Positions 8,086-17,121 of a stretch of 64,000 bases of DNA are shown here, piece after piece. Origin of the DNA: CATQHW01 sp965215345 (GTDB taxonomy: Bacteria > Spirochaetota > Spirochaetia > SZUA-6 > Bin103); assembly GCA_965215345.1 (NCBI GenBank), contig CBDCDL010000001.1, forward strand, positions 496,001 through 560,000, in the 5' to 3' direction. How positions within the stretch are numbered: the first letter of the stretch is position 1; each line of letters starts with the position of its first letter. The notes beneath the pieces are model-generated. The model was given only the letters and a program-made list of their open reading frames with translations. It ran no database searches and was not told where the DNA came from. The position numbers were made by a program, and so were the translations under genes.

Positions 8086-9609
8086 ATGTCGAGTGACCAG
8101 TACCCCTCCGACTCCACGTCCTTCAAGGTCGCCTTCATCGGCGCCGGCAGCATCGGGTTCACCCGCAAGCTGGTGGGGGACATCCTCGCCGTACCCGAGT
8201 TCGCCGGCATCGAGCTCGCCTTCATGGACATCAGCGAGCAGAACCTGTCCATGGTCGAGCGCCTGGTGCGGCGCGACCTGGAGGCCAACGGCCTGCACGG
8301 CGTGCGCCTCGCCGGCACCCTGGACCAGCGGGAGGCGGTGAGCGGGGCGCGCTACGTGTTCTGCACCGCGCGCATCGGCGGACTGCCCGCGTTCGCCACC
8401 GACATCGAGGTGCCGCTGCGCTACGGCATCGACCAGTGCGTGGGCGATACCCTGTGCGCCGGCGGCATCATGTACGGCCAGCGCGGCATCCCCGTGATCC
8501 TGGCGCTCTGCAAGGACATCCGCGAGGCGGCCGAGCCCGGCTGCCGGTTCTTCAACTACTCGAACCCGATGGCCATGCTCACCTGGGCGGCCAACCGCTA
8601 CGGCGGGGTGCCGACGGTCGGCCTGTGCCACGGCGTGCAGGGCGGCCACACCCAGATCGCCGACGCGCTGGGCATCCCCGCCGAGGATCTCGACTACCGC
8701 GCTGCCGGTATCAACCACCAGACTTGGTACATCCAGCTCCTGCACCGCGGCCGCGACGTCGCGGGCGAGCTGCTGGAGGCGTACGAGCGCCACCCGGTCT
8801 ACCGCGAGACGGAGAAGGTGCGGATCGAGATGCTGCGCCGCTTCGGCTGCTACTCGACCGAGTCCAACGGCCACCTCAGCGAGTACGTGCCGTGGTTCCG
8901 CAAACGCCCGGACGAGATCCGCGACTGGATCGACATGAGCTCCTGGATCCTGGGCGAGACCGGCGGCTATCTGCGCGTGTCAAGCGAACGGCGCGACTGG
9001 TTCGAGGAGGATTTCCCCCGCTGGATGGCCGAGCCGCCGGCGCGGTACACGCCCGGGAACCGCTCGACCGAGCACGGCTCCTACATCCTGGAGGGGCTTC
9101 AGACCGGACGCGTCTACCGCGGCCACTTCAACGTCGGGAACCGCGGCTGCATCACCAACCTGCCGGACGACGCCTGCGTCGAGGTGCCCGGTTACGTCGA
9201 CCGCACCGGCCTGCACATCCCGCGGGTGGGCGACCTTCCGCTCGGTTGCGCCGCCGTCTGCAACGCCAGCATCTCCGTGCAACGGCTCGCGGTCGAGGCC
9301 GCGATGCGCGGCGACGACCGGCTGCTGGTGCAGGCCATGATGATGGACCCGCTGGTCGGCGCCGTGTGCACGCCGCCGGAAATCGCGCAGATGGTCGACG
9401 ACCTGCTGATCGCCCAGGCCGAGTGGCTGCCGCAGTATGGCACGGCGATCGCCGCCGCCCGCGAGCGGCTGCGCACGGAGCCGCGACTGCCGACCCGTGA
9501 CTGGGAAGGGGCGGCCCGGCTGCCGGTGCGCAGCATCGAGGAGCTCCGCCAGGAGGACGCCGCAAAGACCATCAAAGCCGAGGAAGAAGCTCTGGCGGCC
9601 GGCGCGTAG
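8086..9609 (+). CDS. melA: Glycoside hydrolase family 4 (MelA-type alpha-galactosidase/alpha-glucosidase)
   Basis: NAD+- and metal-dependent glycosidase that cleaves by an oxidation-elimination route in the cytosol. The N-terminal Rossmann motif is FIGAGSIGFT (residues ~15-24); NYSNPM (~160), CHGVQGG (~183) and GINHQTWY (~207) carry the nucleotide, metal (Cys, His) and substrate contacts of the family. Length 507 is somewhat longer than typical 430-480. Specificity within GH4 (galactoside, glucoside, galacturonide) cannot be fixed from sequence alone. The sugar ABC transporter lies 12 kb downstream and could supply its substrate. Confidence 0.88.
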   Translation: MSSDQYPSDSTSFKVAFIGAGSIGFTRKLVGDILAVPEFAGIELAFMDISEQNLSMVERLVRRDLEANGLHGVRLAGTLDQREAVSGARYVFCTARIGGLPAFATDIEVPLRYGIDQCVGDTLCAGGIMYGQRGIPVILALCKDIREAAEPGCRFFNYSNPMAMLTWAANRYGGVPTVGLCHGVQGGHTQIADALGIPAEDLDYRAAGINHQTWYIQLLHRGRDVAGELLEAYERHPVYRETEKVRIEMLRRFGCYSTESNGHLSEYVPWFRKRPDEIRDWIDMSSWILGETGGYLRVSSERRDWFEEDFPRWMAEPPARYTPGNRSTEHGSYILEGLQTGRVYRGHFNVGNRGCITNLPDDACVEVPGYVDRTGLHIPRVGDLPLGCAAVCNASISVQRLAVEAAMRGDDRLLVQAMMMDPLVGAVCTPPEIAQMVDDLLIAQAEWLPQYGTAIAAARERLRTEPRLPTRDWEGAARLPVRSIEELRQEDAAKTIKAEEEALAAGA

Positions 9610-9615
9610 CCGGCC

Positions 9616-9780
9616 ATGTCGGGCGGGAGAATTCCGGACGGGCCGTTGGTCACGTTCGAGGACATCGTCGATGCGCTGCGGCACGTGCAGGTCGGTCGCG
9701 GCGCGGTCGTCTACGCGCACAGCTCGCTCAGCAGCATGGGGTACGTGCCGGGCGGGGCGGCCCATGGTGGAAGAAAGCAT
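9616..9780 (+). pseudogene. N-terminal remnant of an aminoglycoside N(3)-acetyltransferase-like protein
   Basis: The frame from 9616 reads like the first 45 residues of the AAC(3) family, including VYAHSSLSSMGYVPGG, then degenerates and stops at 9825. A different frame from 9764 carries about 60 residues (MVEESIAALHRNPARFF...) that I cannot place. The acetyl-CoA binding body of the enzyme is missing, so this is debris. Confidence 0.5.
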
Positions 9781-9897
9781 CGCGGCGCTGCACCGGAATC
9801 CGGCCCGGTTCTTCGCGGACGGTGAGCGAAGCGATTACGTTCGCTGGTATCGGAGCATCCCGTCCCTCCGACGACGCATCCAGGCGGGCGCGGCTCA

Positions 9898-10175
9898 GGT
9901 GCCGATCGCTCCGGCTTCCGAGTCGTCCGGATCGGAGCCCTGACCGTGATCGGCGGTCCCGGCGAGCTGTTCGCTCAGACAGCGCTCGACATCAGGGCGG
10001 GCCACCCGCGGGACCGGACGGTCATCGCCGGACTGGTGAACGGCGACCTCCGCCACCCGCTGCGTACGCGCAGGGCGGCTACGAGGTGGCGCCGAGCGCC
10101 CGCTCCCGATTCGACCGGCGCGCCGAACCGATGATCAGGCAGGCGATCCGCCGGCTACTCGCGGCCGGCGAGTAG
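9898..10175 (+). pseudogene. C-terminal remnant of a neutral ceramidase-like protein
   Basis: Frame 1 from about 9898 reads FRVVRIGALTVIGGPGELF followed by TVIAGLVNGD, and after a shift near 10055 frame 3 continues AYAQGGYEVAPSARSRF and ends at 10175. This pattern (GIPGELF... GLANGY... YEGGYEV) is the end of the neutral/alkaline ceramidase N-terminal-domain family. The bulk of the gene is gone and the remaining piece is frameshifted. Confidence 0.5.
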
Positions 10176-10184
10176 CGCTCTCAG

Positions 10185-10694
10185 TCAGGGCGCCACTCGA
10201 CTGGCGAAACAGCCGGGGAGCGCTTTACCCACGTCCTCGACCGACACGACGATGCAATCGGAAATGTACGTGCGCTTCCACGGCGTGTCCGCCTCCTGAG
10301 CCAGGCGATCTCGCAGACGGTCGGTCAGACCAGCCATCAACGGTGGCTGCAGCGAAAGGCGCTCGGTACCGATCACGACGACGTACCTCATCGGCTTCGT
10401 GTCCCGCGCCATGAGGTGAAGGAACCCGTAGGAGGTGCGGGCCTTGGGGGCCAGCTCCTCGTGCGTGAGCTCCTTCGATTTCATCTTCTTCACGAAATTC
10501 TGACGATTGGCGGCCGGTGCGTGCGCGGCGGACGGGTCCTTGACCTCCACCGACACGAGCTCGTCTGCTCTTTCCGCTATGAAGTCGACCGGCGACACGC
10601 CCTTCGGGAAGGATGCGCCGGGGCGGTCGAAGTGTTCGGCGTGCCATTCATCGCCAAACGCGAACCGAAGTTCTCCTTCCGCGAAGGGAGTCAT
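10185..10694 (-). CDS. Hypothetical protein, possible PD-(D/E)XK nuclease, partner of AAA ATPase
   Basis: A 169-residue protein with no family I can name. It contains VDFIAERADELVSVEVKD (residues ~36-53), which matches the spacing of an Asp followed by E-x-K in PD-(D/E)XK nucleases and is followed by a Lys/Arg-rich region. Its start overlaps the end of the upstream AAA ATPase by 4 bases (ATGA), so the two are translated together. Genomic context (toxin remnant, DUF4143 ATPase, transposases) suggests a two-gene defence or toxin module. The nuclease assignment is inference from one motif. Confidence 0.6.
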   Translation of the reverse strand: MTPFAEGELRFAFGDEWHAEHFDRPGASFPKGVSPVDFIAERADELVSVEVKDPSAAHAPAANRQNFVKKMKSKELTHEELAPKARTSYGFLHLMARDTKPMRYVVVIGTERLSLQPPLMAGLTDRLRDRLAQEADTPWKRTYISDCIVVSVEDVGKALPGCFASRVAP

Positions 10695-11767
10695 CGGGCA
10701 CGAGTCCCCAGCGAGCGCTCGATCTCGCGGTCATAGAGCGACGTGAACGCTTCGGCAATTGCGCTGTGTCCGAGCTTGAACGGCCGGTCGGCGGATTCGC
10801 AGCTCACCTCGCCTTCCGAGTCGCGATACAGCGCGTGAAAGCGAACTTCGTCGTCCTCCAGCATGAGCAGCTCCAATTCCTTCAGAACGGCGTACTCATG
10901 GGTGGCGATCAGGATCTGGACGCCCGACCGTTGAAGCTGCAGCAGGGCGTCGATGACCACGGTGAGAAGTTTCGGGTTGAGATGAGCTTCGGGTTCATCC
11001 CAGAATAGAACGGACCCCTCCGGCAAGGATCCGTTACGGATCAGGAGCCACAGGAGTCCGAGCTTGCGCATCCCTTCCGCGAGCAGTGTGAACTCGATTT
11101 CGCGTTCCTCCGTCTTGAGAAAGAACTCCTCGTTTTCGACCGCGACATTACCTCCGATCGCGTCCGCCAAGTCTACGAGGATTCGCGCGCGCGTGTCATC
11201 CAACCGTCCGCGCAAGGGCGGCAGACAGGAACGGTCGATGATGTCGGCGTAAACTTCCTCGAAATGGATCTCTCGATACGCGTAGAGTGAGCGGAATCCG
11301 GGAGCGTGTGCAAGCATCTCCGTGGCAGGAACGAAGACGCTCCTTGTATTCGTATTCGACCAACCAGCGTCGATGACTTCGACGAACTGCCGCAATTCGG
11401 CGAACACCGGGATGCGGATCCTCCGGTCTTCGCCGCAGACTTCCATGATTCCCGGGTGGTCGTCGCCCGGATGTCTCATCAACCGTCCAACGTCGTCCCC
11501 TGACGGCAGGAATATCTGTACCAGCTTGTCGTGAGCGGCAACCTCGGTCAAGGACTCAGGAGTCATTCTGGTGAATTCGCATGCTGCGTAGGCAACTTTC
11601 AGGAGGTGAGTCTTGCCGGTCCCGTTGGCTCCCACGAACACGTTCACGCCTGGGCCGATCTCCAGATCGAGTTTCTCGAACGCCGTGAATCGTTCGATAC
11701 GAATGCGCGTCAGCGTGCGGTACGTACGCTTTGGTGGACGACCGGTTACCTGGGATTCATCGTGCAT
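10691..11767 (-). CDS. AAA15/OLD-like ATPase of a two-gene module
   Basis: About 358 residues. Walker A is GANGTGKT (residues ~43-50) after a RecF/SMC-like start (TRIRIERFTAFEKLDLEIG); Walker B is VLFWDEPEAHLNP (~265) and a His-switch follows (ILIATHEYAVL). This is the ABC-type ATPase layout of AAA_15/AAA_21 proteins, without a TOPRIM domain. ATG at 11767 has GGAGG 7 bases upstream; the longer open frame to 12277 is antisense to cobO. It is co-translated with the downstream putative nuclease. Such ATPase/effector pairs are common in phage defence; the exact type is not recognised. Confidence 0.82.
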   Translation of the reverse strand: MHDESQVTGRPPKRTYRTLTRIRIERFTAFEKLDLEIGPGVNVFVGANGTGKTHLLKVAYAACEFTRMTPESLTEVAAHDKLVQIFLPSGDDVGRLMRHPGDDHPGIMEVCGEDRRIRIPVFAELRQFVEVIDAGWSNTNTRSVFVPATEMLAHAPGFRSLYAYREIHFEEVYADIIDRSCLPPLRGRLDDTRARILVDLADAIGGNVAVENEEFFLKTEEREIEFTLLAEGMRKLGLLWLLIRNGSLPEGSVLFWDEPEAHLNPKLLTVVIDALLQLQRSGVQILIATHEYAVLKELELLMLEDDEVRFHALYRDSEGEVSCESADRPFKLGHSAIAEAFTSLYDREIERSLGTRAR

Positions 11768-11883
11768 TCTGATGCCTCCGCGCGAAGTCGACGGAATCGG
11801 GACATTGCACGCGCTCGGCTGACCTTGACAACGATTCCCGTCGAAGTCGCTGCCCGGGTCGGATCGGAGGCATGGCCGCGCAA

Positions 11884-12537
11884 TCAGAAGTCGATGCCGC
11901 GCTGTGCCTTGATGCCGGCCTGGAACGGGTGCTTGACTTCGACCATCTCGCTCACCAGGTCGGCGTAGTCGATCAGTTCGGGCGGAGCGTCGCGGCCGGT
12001 CAGGATCACGTGCGTCCGGGACGAGCGAGCCTCCAGGCACTGCAGGACCTCGTCCGCCGGCAGGTAGTCGTAGCTCATCACCACGTTGATCTCGTCGAGG
12101 ACGACCAGGTCGAGATCGCCCCCGGTGATCATCTCGCGCGCGATGGCGAGTCCCGAGCGCGCGGTGGCGATGTCCGCCTCCCGGTCCTGGGTGTCCCAGG
12201 TGAATCCCGAGCCGGTGGTGCGCCACTCCAGCAGGTCCGGGAAGCGGCTGAAGAACTGGCGCTCGCCGGTCTTCCATGCGCCCTTGATGAACTGGACGAC
12301 GCCGACGCGCTTGCCCCAGCCGAGGGCGCGCGACACGACGCCGAAGGCGGCGCTCGACTTGCCCTTGCCGTTGCCGGTGTGAACCAGCACCAGCCCGTGG
12401 TCCGGATTCGACGCACGGGCGACCCTGGCTCGCTGCTCGGCCTGCAGCTCGCGCATGCGCTCGGCGTGCTCGCGGTCCGTCGGGGCAGCGTGCCGAGTCG
12501 CTCCGCTCACTCTTCGAGTGAGGTTCGCTCCGCTCAC
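11884..12537 (-). CDS. cobO: Cob(I)yrinic acid a,c-diamide adenosyltransferase
   Basis: Transfers the 5'-deoxyadenosyl group of ATP to cobalt(I) corrinoids. The phosphate loop is HTGNGKGKSSAAFG (residues ~53-66), followed by QFIKGAW, DLVVLDEINVVMSYD and HVILTGRDAPPELI, all diagnostic of CobO/BtuR. Length about 217 is slightly long because the N-terminus includes codons from a 33-bp repeat; GTG at 12510 is an alternative start. The GTG at 12537 overlaps the DUF4340 stop (GTGA). No other cobalamin gene is nearby, so it may serve salvage. Confidence 0.92.
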   Translation of the reverse strand: MSGANLTRRVSGATRHAAPTDREHAERMRELQAEQRARVARASNPDHGLVLVHTGNGKGKSSAAFGVVSRALGWGKRVGVVQFIKGAWKTGERQFFSRFPDLLEWRTTGSGFTWDTQDREADIATARSGLAIAREMITGGDLDLVVLDEINVVMSYDYLPADEVLQCLEARSSRTHVILTGRDAPPELIDYADLVSEMVEVKHPFQAGIKAQRGIDF

Positions 12538-12539
12538 TC
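12507..12539. repeat. 33-bp hairpin repeat, copy 1 (DUF4340/cobO junction)
   Basis: Contains TCACTC-TTC-GAGTGA (6-bp arms) and a third TCACTC at its right end. It matches 41562-41594 at 32 of 33 bases. Here it spans the overlap of the DUF4340 stop and the cobO start, and its 14-base right end is repeated just to its left. Confidence 0.8.
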
Positions 12540-13445
12540 GGATACCACGTCGAACGCCGCGAACACGTCGTTCAGCAGCACCGGCAGCAGCACGAACGGT
12601 CCGTCTGCGTCGGACGAGGTCGCCACGTGCGCGGCCTCGGCCTTCGGATAGATCGTCAGCCGGTGCGAGGTTTCGGCACCGCGAAACTCCAGTTCCACCA
12701 GCGGCGCGGCCTCCGGGACGGGTTCGACGAAACGGGTGGCCACCATCCCCGCCAGGCGGTCCAGCGCCCGCCTGATCGTCTCGGGATCGCGATCACCGCC
12801 GCCGACAGCGCTCCAGGTTACCGACTCCTCCTGTGTCGGCGGCACGCCGCGCCGCAGCTCCAGGGTTCCGGCCGCGGTCCGCACCGAGATCGCGGAGACG
12901 TCGGCCGTCCCGAAGCTCAGGATCGACTTGTCGCGCAGCACCTGCTCCTGCGTCGAGAAGACGCGGGTCAGGTCGCCGGTCGCCTGGTACACGCGCGGGT
13001 CGTCGTCGATCAGCACGTAGGTGTGGCTGTAGGTCGGCGCCCGCTTGCCGATCCTGAGCACCCGCAGGCGGTCGGAGCCCTCCAGGAACGTGGCGGTGAT
13101 GGCCTCCGTCTCGTCCAGGCCGTAGCGCCCGTAGGTCGGCTCTTCGGCGATCAGGTCACTCAGGGTGAGGGTGGCCGCGACGCGCACCATGCCGTCGACG
13201 ACCCTGGGCTCCGCGGAATAGTCCGGGCCGTCGATCAGCCAGCCGTCTTCGGTGCGCTGCAGCACCACCCGCGCCTCGCCGCGCTCGACCTCGACCCGGT
13301 CGACGGCGGCCTCCGCCATCGGCGGCAGGACCGGCAGCTCGTAGTGCAGCCGGTCGTCGCGCCGCACGACCAAGTAGACCGACAGGGCGGCGATGATCGC
13401 CAGCGGCAGCGCGTAGCGAAGCAGCGCGCGAACGGCCAGGCTCAC
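12534..13445 (-). CDS. DUF4340 domain-containing protein of a Gld-type ABC operon
   Basis: About 303 residues: one N-terminal membrane segment (ALPLAIIAALSVYLVV), then an extracytoplasmic DUF4340 region with repeated beta segments. Typical patterns are WLIDGP near residue 70, YGLDE and IGKRAPTYSHTYVLIDDDPRVYQ around residues 130-155. It is the last structural component of the ABC/GldG set upstream. GTG at 13445 is chosen because it overlaps the GldG-like stop (GTGA). In Bacteroidota the related Gld complex serves gliding; in other phyla the role of this set is unknown. Confidence 0.82.
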   Translation of the reverse strand: MSLAVRALLRYALPLAIIAALSVYLVVRRDDRLHYELPVLPPMAEAAVDRVEVERGEARVVLQRTEDGWLIDGPDYSAEPRVVDGMVRVAATLTLSDLIAEEPTYGRYGLDETEAITATFLEGSDRLRVLRIGKRAPTYSHTYVLIDDDPRVYQATGDLTRVFSTQEQVLRDKSILSFGTADVSAISVRTAAGTLELRRGVPPTQEESVTWSAVGGGDRDPETIRRALDRLAGMVATRFVEPVPEAAPLVELEFRGAETSHRLTIYPKAEAAHVATSSDADGPFVLLPVLLNDVFAAFDVVSE

Positions 13446-15604
13446 GACGCGCTCCCGCCTGCCCGCGCACCCGCCGCCGCCTGCCCGAAGCGCGCCTGAA
13501 TGCCGCGCTGCCGCAGGCGCCACCACAGCCAGAGCGCAGCCCCGGCCAGCGCCACCAGGGCCGGCGGCCCGGCGATCAGGAAGGTCTTCACGGCGCTCTG
13601 GATATCCGTGGAGAAGGTGCCGAGGCGCCGCACCAGGCCGCCGCGGCCGCGCAGCGCGGCGCGATCCTCCTGGCCCGAGAGGTAGTCGACCAGGTTGTGT
13701 ATCAGCATCGTGTTCGGGTTCTGCTGCCCGGCCTCGATGAAGCCGTTGCCCAGGATGGTGGAAGTGCCGATCACGAACAGCCGCGCGCCGGGCGCGCTCT
13801 CCGGCACTACCTGCGGCGCGGCCTGCACCGCATCGCCGGAGAGCAGCATCCCCTCCTGTTCCTCGTCGTCGTCCTCGTCGACCGGCCGCACCGGTGGGGT
13901 CCGATCGGCGAAGTAGCTGGTGAAGCGCCCCTCGCCGTAGACCGCCAGCAGGTTTGCTGCCCGCTCCTCGGCCGGCGGCGGCGTCGTGGCGCGGGGGTCG
14001 ATCAGATCGGTGCTGCCGGGCACCTCATAGGCGGTGGCGGAGCTGCGCAGCGCCTCCACGAAGCGCGCGTCCGGCTGCGCGCCGGTGAGCTCCAGCGGCG
14101 ACGCGTTCATCACCAGGATGTCGTCCAGCCGCTGCAGCGGCGGCCACGAGGTATCCATCTCCGAGCGGCGCACGATCGGTACGAAGGCGATGCGGCTCTC
14201 GGTCACGCCGCCGCGCTCGTTCGGCTGGACCTGCACGAACGCCTGCTCGTCGTCGAGCACGTAGGTTGGGCGCACCCGCACCCCGTAGTGGGCGAGCAAC
14301 TCCTCCAGGCCGGTCTGGCGCGGGACTTGCAGCGAGCTGCCGCCGGTGAACGTCTGGGTGGTGAAGATGGAGTGCGTGTCGACGAACGCCAGCAGCGCAC
14401 CGCCCCGCATCAGATGCTGGTCGATCTGGAAGAGCGCCCACTCGCTGAGCGGCTCCTGCGGCGAGACGATCAGCAGCGTGCGCAGGTCGGGCGGGATCTC
14501 GCGGTCCGCAAGCAGCAGGCCGCGGTACTGGTAGTCGCGCGACAGCAGCGCGAACAGGTCCGCCAGATCGGTCATCACCGGCTGCCGTCCCTCGGTGAGG
14601 TTGCCGCGGTAGGGCGGGGTCCCGAAGTCGGCCAGGTAGCCGATCTCCGGCTGGCTGCCGAGCAGGCCCTTGAGCGTGCTGTCGACCGATCGCCGGATCG
14701 TCTCCGGATCGGCCACGCGGGCGCCCTGCGGCGTGGTCTCGATCAGGTTGAGCGTCAGCGTCTTGCCCTCCGAGGAGAGGACGACGCCGGCGTAGGCGAA
14801 ACGCTCCTCACCGTCGGCGGTGCGGAAGCCCAAGGGCGTGAGCTGCAGGCGCAGGGCGTCCATCGGATCGAGCCCGGTCGCGGACGGGTCGACGGCCGTG
14901 AAGGCCAGCCGGCCGAAGTAGGAGCCGTCGAGCTCCTCGACGATCTGGCCTACTGCGGCCGGCAACGCCTGCAGCCCGGGGTTGAGCGCGGCCAGCTCGC
15001 CCGAAAAGTAGAGCCGCACCGCGATGTCCTCCTCGAGCGCCAGCAGCACGCTGACCCGCTCGGTCAGGCGGCCGATCGCTTCCGTGATCCGCATCTCCAG
15101 CCCGTCGGTGCTGGTCAGGGCGCCGATCGTCTCCACCAGGTCGCCATGCACGATCGCCAGGCCGGAGTACACGGAGCGCACCACCACCTCCGTGCGGTCG
15201 ACCTGCTCCACCTGGATCGGGTAGATCAGGTAGTCGCGCGCCAGCACCTCGGTCTCCTGCGCTTCCGGGCCGTCGCCGATGGTATGGAAGGTGCTGTTGA
15301 AGAACTCGCCGCCGTGCTGGGCATAGGAGTCGAACAGGTCCTTCACCGCGCGCTCGATGTTGTTGAACGGCGCCTGCAGGTCGGTCGAGAAGAACGCCCG
15401 GATCGTCAGCGGCTCCCGCAGGCGGCTGACCGCCTCGATGCTCTGCGGCGCCAGCGAGTGCACCTTCCCCTCGGTGAGATCGGCCTGGAAGAACAGGGTG
15501 GTGGAGGCGGCGTTGAGAAGCACCACCGCCCCCAGCCAGAGCAGCGGCGGGACCAGGCGGTCGGCGAGCCGCCACGGGGAGCGCCGGTCGATGTCCTGCC
15601 TCAT
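13442..15604 (-). CDS. GldG-like auxiliary component of ABC transporter (ABC_transp_aux)
   Basis: A 720-residue protein with an N-terminal membrane segment (VPPLLWLGAVVLLNAASTTLF), a large extracytoplasmic region starting LTEGKVHSLAPQSIEAVSRL that is typical of GldG/ABC_transp_aux proteins, an internal acidic loop (DEDDDEEQEG near residue 583) and a C-terminal membrane anchor (LIAGPPALVALAGAALWLWW). It likely binds or presents the cargo of the adjoining ABC-2 permease. Start overlaps the permease stop by 4 bases and its stop overlaps the DUF4340 start, so the stoichiometry is translationally coupled. Confidence 0.85.
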   Translation of the reverse strand: MRQDIDRRSPWRLADRLVPPLLWLGAVVLLNAASTTLFFQADLTEGKVHSLAPQSIEAVSRLREPLTIRAFFSTDLQAPFNNIERAVKDLFDSYAQHGGEFFNSTFHTIGDGPEAQETEVLARDYLIYPIQVEQVDRTEVVVRSVYSGLAIVHGDLVETIGALTSTDGLEMRITEAIGRLTERVSVLLALEEDIAVRLYFSGELAALNPGLQALPAAVGQIVEELDGSYFGRLAFTAVDPSATGLDPMDALRLQLTPLGFRTADGEERFAYAGVVLSSEGKTLTLNLIETTPQGARVADPETIRRSVDSTLKGLLGSQPEIGYLADFGTPPYRGNLTEGRQPVMTDLADLFALLSRDYQYRGLLLADREIPPDLRTLLIVSPQEPLSEWALFQIDQHLMRGGALLAFVDTHSIFTTQTFTGGSSLQVPRQTGLEELLAHYGVRVRPTYVLDDEQAFVQVQPNERGGVTESRIAFVPIVRRSEMDTSWPPLQRLDDILVMNASPLELTGAQPDARFVEALRSSATAYEVPGSTDLIDPRATTPPPAEERAANLLAVYGEGRFTSYFADRTPPVRPVDEDDDEEQEGMLLSGDAVQAAPQVVPESAPGARLFVIGTSTILGNGFIEAGQQNPNTMLIHNLVDYLSGQEDRAALRGRGGLVRRLGTFSTDIQSAVKTFLIAGPPALVALAGAALWLWWRLRQRGIQARFGQAAAGARAGGSAS

Positions 15605-16308
15605 GGCCGCCGCCTCAGGGCGAAGCCGGTGCCCGTCAGGAAGACGGCGATGCCGGACAGGAAGTAGACCAGGTCGCGCGAGTCGAGCACGCCGCGCGCG
15701 ATGTTGCGGAAGTGGTAGTCCGCTCCCAGGTGCTGCACCACCGCGGTGATCCTGCCCGGCACGTAGATCAGCAGGTCGTCGATCAGTGCCAGGCTCACCG
15801 AGATCGCCAAGCCGATCACGAACGCGACGATCTGGTTGCGGGTCAGTGCCGAGGCGAGGATGCCCACCGAGCAGTACAGCGCGATGAGCAGCACGGCGCC
15901 GATGTAGCCGGCCACCACCGGCCCCCAGTCCAGGTCCCCGAGCCGCGAGATCACGATCGGGTACAGGACGGTCGGCGCCAGCACCAGCACGACGAAGCCG
16001 ACGGCGCCGGTGAACTTGCCGATCAGGACGTCCAGGTGGGTCACCGGCAGCGTGGCCAGCACCTCGTAGGAGCCGGTCGAAAACTCCTCCGCGAACGCGC
16101 GCATGGTCACCGCCGGCACCATCAGCGCCAGGGTGAGCGGCAGCAGCTCGAAGAACTGGCGCAGGTCGGCGCGCCCGCCCAGGAAGAACGGCTGCATGAA
16201 CAGCCAGCCGGTCATCACCAGGAAGACGATCGCGACGATGTAGCCGATCGGCGCCAGGAACGCGGCGCGCAGCTCGCGGGCGATGATCGACAGGGCCGCG
16301 CGGCTCAT
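15601..16308 (-). CDS. ABC-2 type permease (GldF-like)
   Basis: A 235-residue integral membrane protein with about six hydrophobic segments. It starts ALSIIARELRAAFLAPIGYI, then has the RAFAEEFSTGSYEVLATLPV coupling segment near residue 70, a pattern shared by ABC-2 permeases such as GldF/NosY. It forms the membrane part of the exporter encoded with the ATPase upstream and the GldG-like protein downstream, and overlaps both by 4 bases. Confidence 0.87.
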   Translation of the reverse strand: MSRAALSIIARELRAAFLAPIGYIVAIVFLVMTGWLFMQPFFLGGRADLRQFFELLPLTLALMVPAVTMRAFAEEFSTGSYEVLATLPVTHLDVLIGKFTGAVGFVVLVLAPTVLYPIVISRLGDLDWGPVVAGYIGAVLLIALYCSVGILASALTRNQIVAFVIGLAISVSLALIDDLLIYVPGRITAVVQHLGADYHFRNIARGVLDSRDLVYFLSGIAVFLTGTGFALRRRP

Positions 16309-17105
16309 GGGCGGAGCTTCCTCCGGGCGCGGCGTCGGGAGGCGGCCTTCCCTGCGGGCGCAGGCTCGTCGTCTTCCGGTGCGCCGGTCTCCGGCTCGCC
16401 CTCGGCTGTGGTCAGCTCGCGGAATCGCTCCTCCAGCGAGCGGCCGCCGGTCAGCTCGGCGGCGGCGCCGTCGGCGACCACCATGCCGCGGTCGATGATG
16501 ACGATGCGGTCGCAGGTGCTCTCCGCCTCGCTGAGGATGTGGGTGGAGAAGATGATCGCCTTGCGCTCCCCGGCCGCGCGGATGATCGAGCGAATCTCAG
16601 CGATCTGGTTGGGGTCCAGGCCGGCGGTGGGCTCGTCCAGCACCAGCAGGTCCGGGTCGCCGATCATGGCGTGCGCCAGCCCGACGCGCTGCTTGTAGCC
16701 GCGCGACAGCTCCCGGAACGGGCGGTGGATGACCTCGGTAAGTCCGCACAGCGGCACCAGCTCGCCGATGCGGCGCTGCCGGTCGGCCTTGCGCATGCCG
16801 CGCACCGACCCCGCGTAGTGCAGGTAATCGTGCACGAGCATCTCCGCGTAGAGCGGCGCGAACTCCGGCAGGTAGCCGACCATCCGCTTGACGGCCAGCG
16901 GGTCGGCCGCGACGTCGACTTCGTCCATCAGCGCCCGGCCGCCGGTGGCCGGCAGGTAGCCGGTGAGGATGCGCATCGTGGTCGTCTTGCCGGCGCCGTT
17001 GGGGCCGAGCAGCCCCACCACCTCGCCGCGGTCGACCGTGAACGAGACGCCCCGCAGGGCCTGGACCGGCCCGTACCTCTTGATCAGTCCGTCGACGCGT
17101 ACCAT
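16305..17105 (-). CDS. ABC transporter ATP-binding protein (GldA/CcmA-like)
   Basis: A 266-residue ABC ATPase. Walker A is GLLGPNGAGKTTT (residues ~32-44), the Q-loop region YLPEFAPLYAEMLV, the signature ELSRGYKQRVGLA (~133) and Walker B LLVLDEPTAGLDPNQ (~153), followed by the STHILSE switch. A charged, Ala/Arg-rich tail of about 40 residues follows the ABC domain. It energises the downstream permease and lies 16 bases after the epimerase gene on the same strand. Confidence 0.9.
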   Translation of the reverse strand: MVRVDGLIKRYGPVQALRGVSFTVDRGEVVGLLGPNGAGKTTTMRILTGYLPATGGRALMDEVDVAADPLAVKRMVGYLPEFAPLYAEMLVHDYLHYAGSVRGMRKADRQRRIGELVPLCGLTEVIHRPFRELSRGYKQRVGLAHAMIGDPDLLVLDEPTAGLDPNQIAEIRSIIRAAGERKAIIFSTHILSEAESTCDRIVIIDRGMVVADGAAAELTGGRSLEERFRELTTAEGEPETGAPEDDEPAPAGKAASRRRARRKLRP

Positions 17106-17121
17106 CGGGCGAACGGCAGCC

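Noticed and set aside
10691..12277. Longer 528-residue version of the AAA15 ATPase
   Set aside because: The extra 170 residues are antisense to cobO; ATG 11767 has a good ribosome site.
13697..15667. 656-codon plus-strand frame opposite the GldG-like gene
   Set aside because: Antisense shadow, rich in Arg, Gln and His, with no motifs; the minus-strand gene has the domain and coupled overlaps.
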